A stretch of 7,139 nt of DNA from JBKJVQ01 sp046717125 (GTDB lineage Bacteria; Pseudomonadota; Alphaproteobacteria; Rhizobiales; Methyloligellaceae). The stretch's first letter is position 1; the number at the start of each line of letters is the position of its first letter. Shown here piece by piece: positions 6,515-7,139 of the stretch. Position numbers and translations under genes: made by a program. The notes under the pieces are model-generated. The model was not told the origin of the DNA and searched no databases. It worked only from the letters and a program-made list of their open reading frames with translations. The stretch covers positions 1 through 7,139 of the forward strand of contig JBKJVQ010000181.1 of NCBI GenBank assembly GCA_046717125.1, in the 5' to 3' direction.

Positions 6515-6555
6515 CGCGCCTGTTCCACAGGCGCGGTGCGCTGGCCTGCACCGCG
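6515..6555. promoter_or_regulatory. Two overlapping inverted repeats in the divergent intergenic region
   Basis: A perfect 9-bp inverted repeat (CGCGCCTGT at 6515-6523, ACAGGCGCG at 6527-6535, spacer TCC) overlaps by 4 bases a perfect 8-bp one (CGCGGTGC at 6532-6539, GCACCGCG at 6548-6555, 8-base spacer). As RNA the two stems would exclude each other. They lie 26-66 bases upstream of the aroG ATG and 43 or more bases upstream of the ligase ATG. Either could be an operator or part of the aroG leader. No T-run follows and no aromatic-rich leader peptide is present, so classical attenuation is not supported. Confidence 0.45.
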
Positions 6556-6597
6556 TGCCTATCCCGCCCCCGCGAATTTCCTGTAACCATGCGCGCC

Positions 6598-7139
6598 ATG
6601 GCAACGGCGTAACCGAGCTTCACGATCGGGATCGAGGAGGAATATCTTCTCGTCGACAAGGAAACGCGCGACCTGACCAGTGAGCCGCCCGATGCGCTGA
6701 TCGAAAAATGCCAGCACGCGTTCGAAGGGCAGATCAGTCCCGAGTTCCTCCGTTCACAGATCGAAGCCGGCACGCGCGTTTGTTCCTCGCTGAAGGAGGC
6801 GCGGGACGATCTCTTGCATCTGCGCGGCGTCGTCGCCGAGGTCTCCGCGGAATACGGCCTCGCGCCGATCGCCGCCTCCACCCATCCCTTCGCCAAATGG
6901 TCCGAGCAGATTCACACCGACAAGGAACGCTACAACGCGCTCGCCCGCGATATCGGTGGGCCGGTGCGGCGCCTGCTGATCTGCGGCATGCATGTCCATG
7001 TCGGCATCGAAGATCCAGAACTGCGCATCGACCTGATGAGCCAGGCCAGTTATTTCCTGCCGCATATGCTGGCACTTTCAACTTCATCCCCATTCTGGTT
7101 AGGTCATAACACCGGGTTGAAATCTTATCGTTCCGAAGT
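6598..7139 (+). pseudogene. YbdK-type carboxylate-amine ligase (GCS2 family), nonsense codon near the start, 3' end outside window
   Basis: The frame encodes a typical glutamate-cysteine ligase 2 (YbdK) N-terminal half: FTIGIEEEYLLVD, then PEFLRSQIEAGT, THPFAKW, CGMHVHVGI and LALSTSSPFW. Members are ATP-dependent carboxylate-amine ligases with weak or no glutamate-cysteine ligase activity; the true substrate is often unknown. ATG 6598 (or in-frame ATG 6589) reads Met-Ala-Thr-Ala and then TAA (6610-6612). After the TAA, 175 codons stay open to the window end. No ATG, GTG or TTG lies close after the TAA: the first in frame are TTG 6814 and GTG 6964, both past conserved motifs. A single change (for example GAA to TAA) would explain this, so it is either a recent pseudogene, a sequencing error, or a gene with a non-standard start. 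No Shine-Dalgarno sequence is evident before either ATG. It is transcribed divergently from aroG. The last ~65 bases have lower GC although the homology continues. Confidence 0.75.

Noticed and set aside
6490..6528. GTG 6528 as the aroG start
   Set aside because: It adds 13 residues (EQARAIPYKRRT and similar) before the usual family N-terminus and lies inside an inverted repeat. ATG 6489 fits the family better.
6483..6600. Leader peptide or aromatic-residue attenuator upstream of aroG
   Set aside because: A minus-strand frame from an ATG near 6600 runs to 6483, overlapping the aroG start. It contains only one Trp and no Phe/Tyr/Trp run, and no terminator-like stem with a U tract follows.

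Overview
The window is GC-rich, densely coded chromosomal DNA. It most resembles an alphaproteobacterium of the Rhizobiales (Hyphomicrobiales) type. That call rests on the class II (plant-like) DAHP synthase, the alphaproteobacterial style of the glutathione reductase, and two kinds of intergenic palindromic repeat that look familiar from that order. It is an inference from memory; no search was run.

Layout. Positions 1-125 hold two back-to-back imperfect palindromes and no gene. A tight plus-strand run follows: a small VOC/glyoxalase-fold protein (126-578), glutathione reductase gor (584-1963, TTG start), a classical short-chain dehydrogenase (1981-2736), and a PglC-type phosphoglycosyl transferase (2733-3332) that overlaps the dehydrogenase by 4 bases. 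Gaps are 5, 17 and -4 bases, so the four genes look like one operon. A 63-bp REP-like hairpin (3329-3391) closes the run and supplies the stop codon of the last gene. Two minus-strand genes converge on it: class II DAHP synthase (aroG, 6489 to 5080), then, 22 bases later, glutamine-dependent NAD+ synthetase (nadE, 5057 to 3396). Upstream of aroG is a short divergent region with two overlapping inverted repeats. On its far side is a plus-strand YbdK-type carboxylate-amine ligase (glutamate-cysteine ligase 2 family), which has an in-frame TAA at codon 5 and runs off the window.

How the genes fit together. gor keeps glutathione reduced, and VOC proteins include glutathione-dependent glyoxalases. 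The YbdK family is related to glutamate-cysteine ligases, so thiol metabolism is a loose theme. aroG starts the shikimate pathway and nadE ends NAD+ synthesis; both are housekeeping genes. PglC-type enzymes start glycan assembly on a polyprenyl-phosphate carrier, yet no glycosyltransferase or nucleotide-sugar gene is visible nearby.

No clearly new system was found. The points most worth checking are the disrupted ligase start, the abrupt fall in GC in the last ~65 bases, the repeat-derived stop codon, and the orphan PglC coupled to a dehydrogenase.
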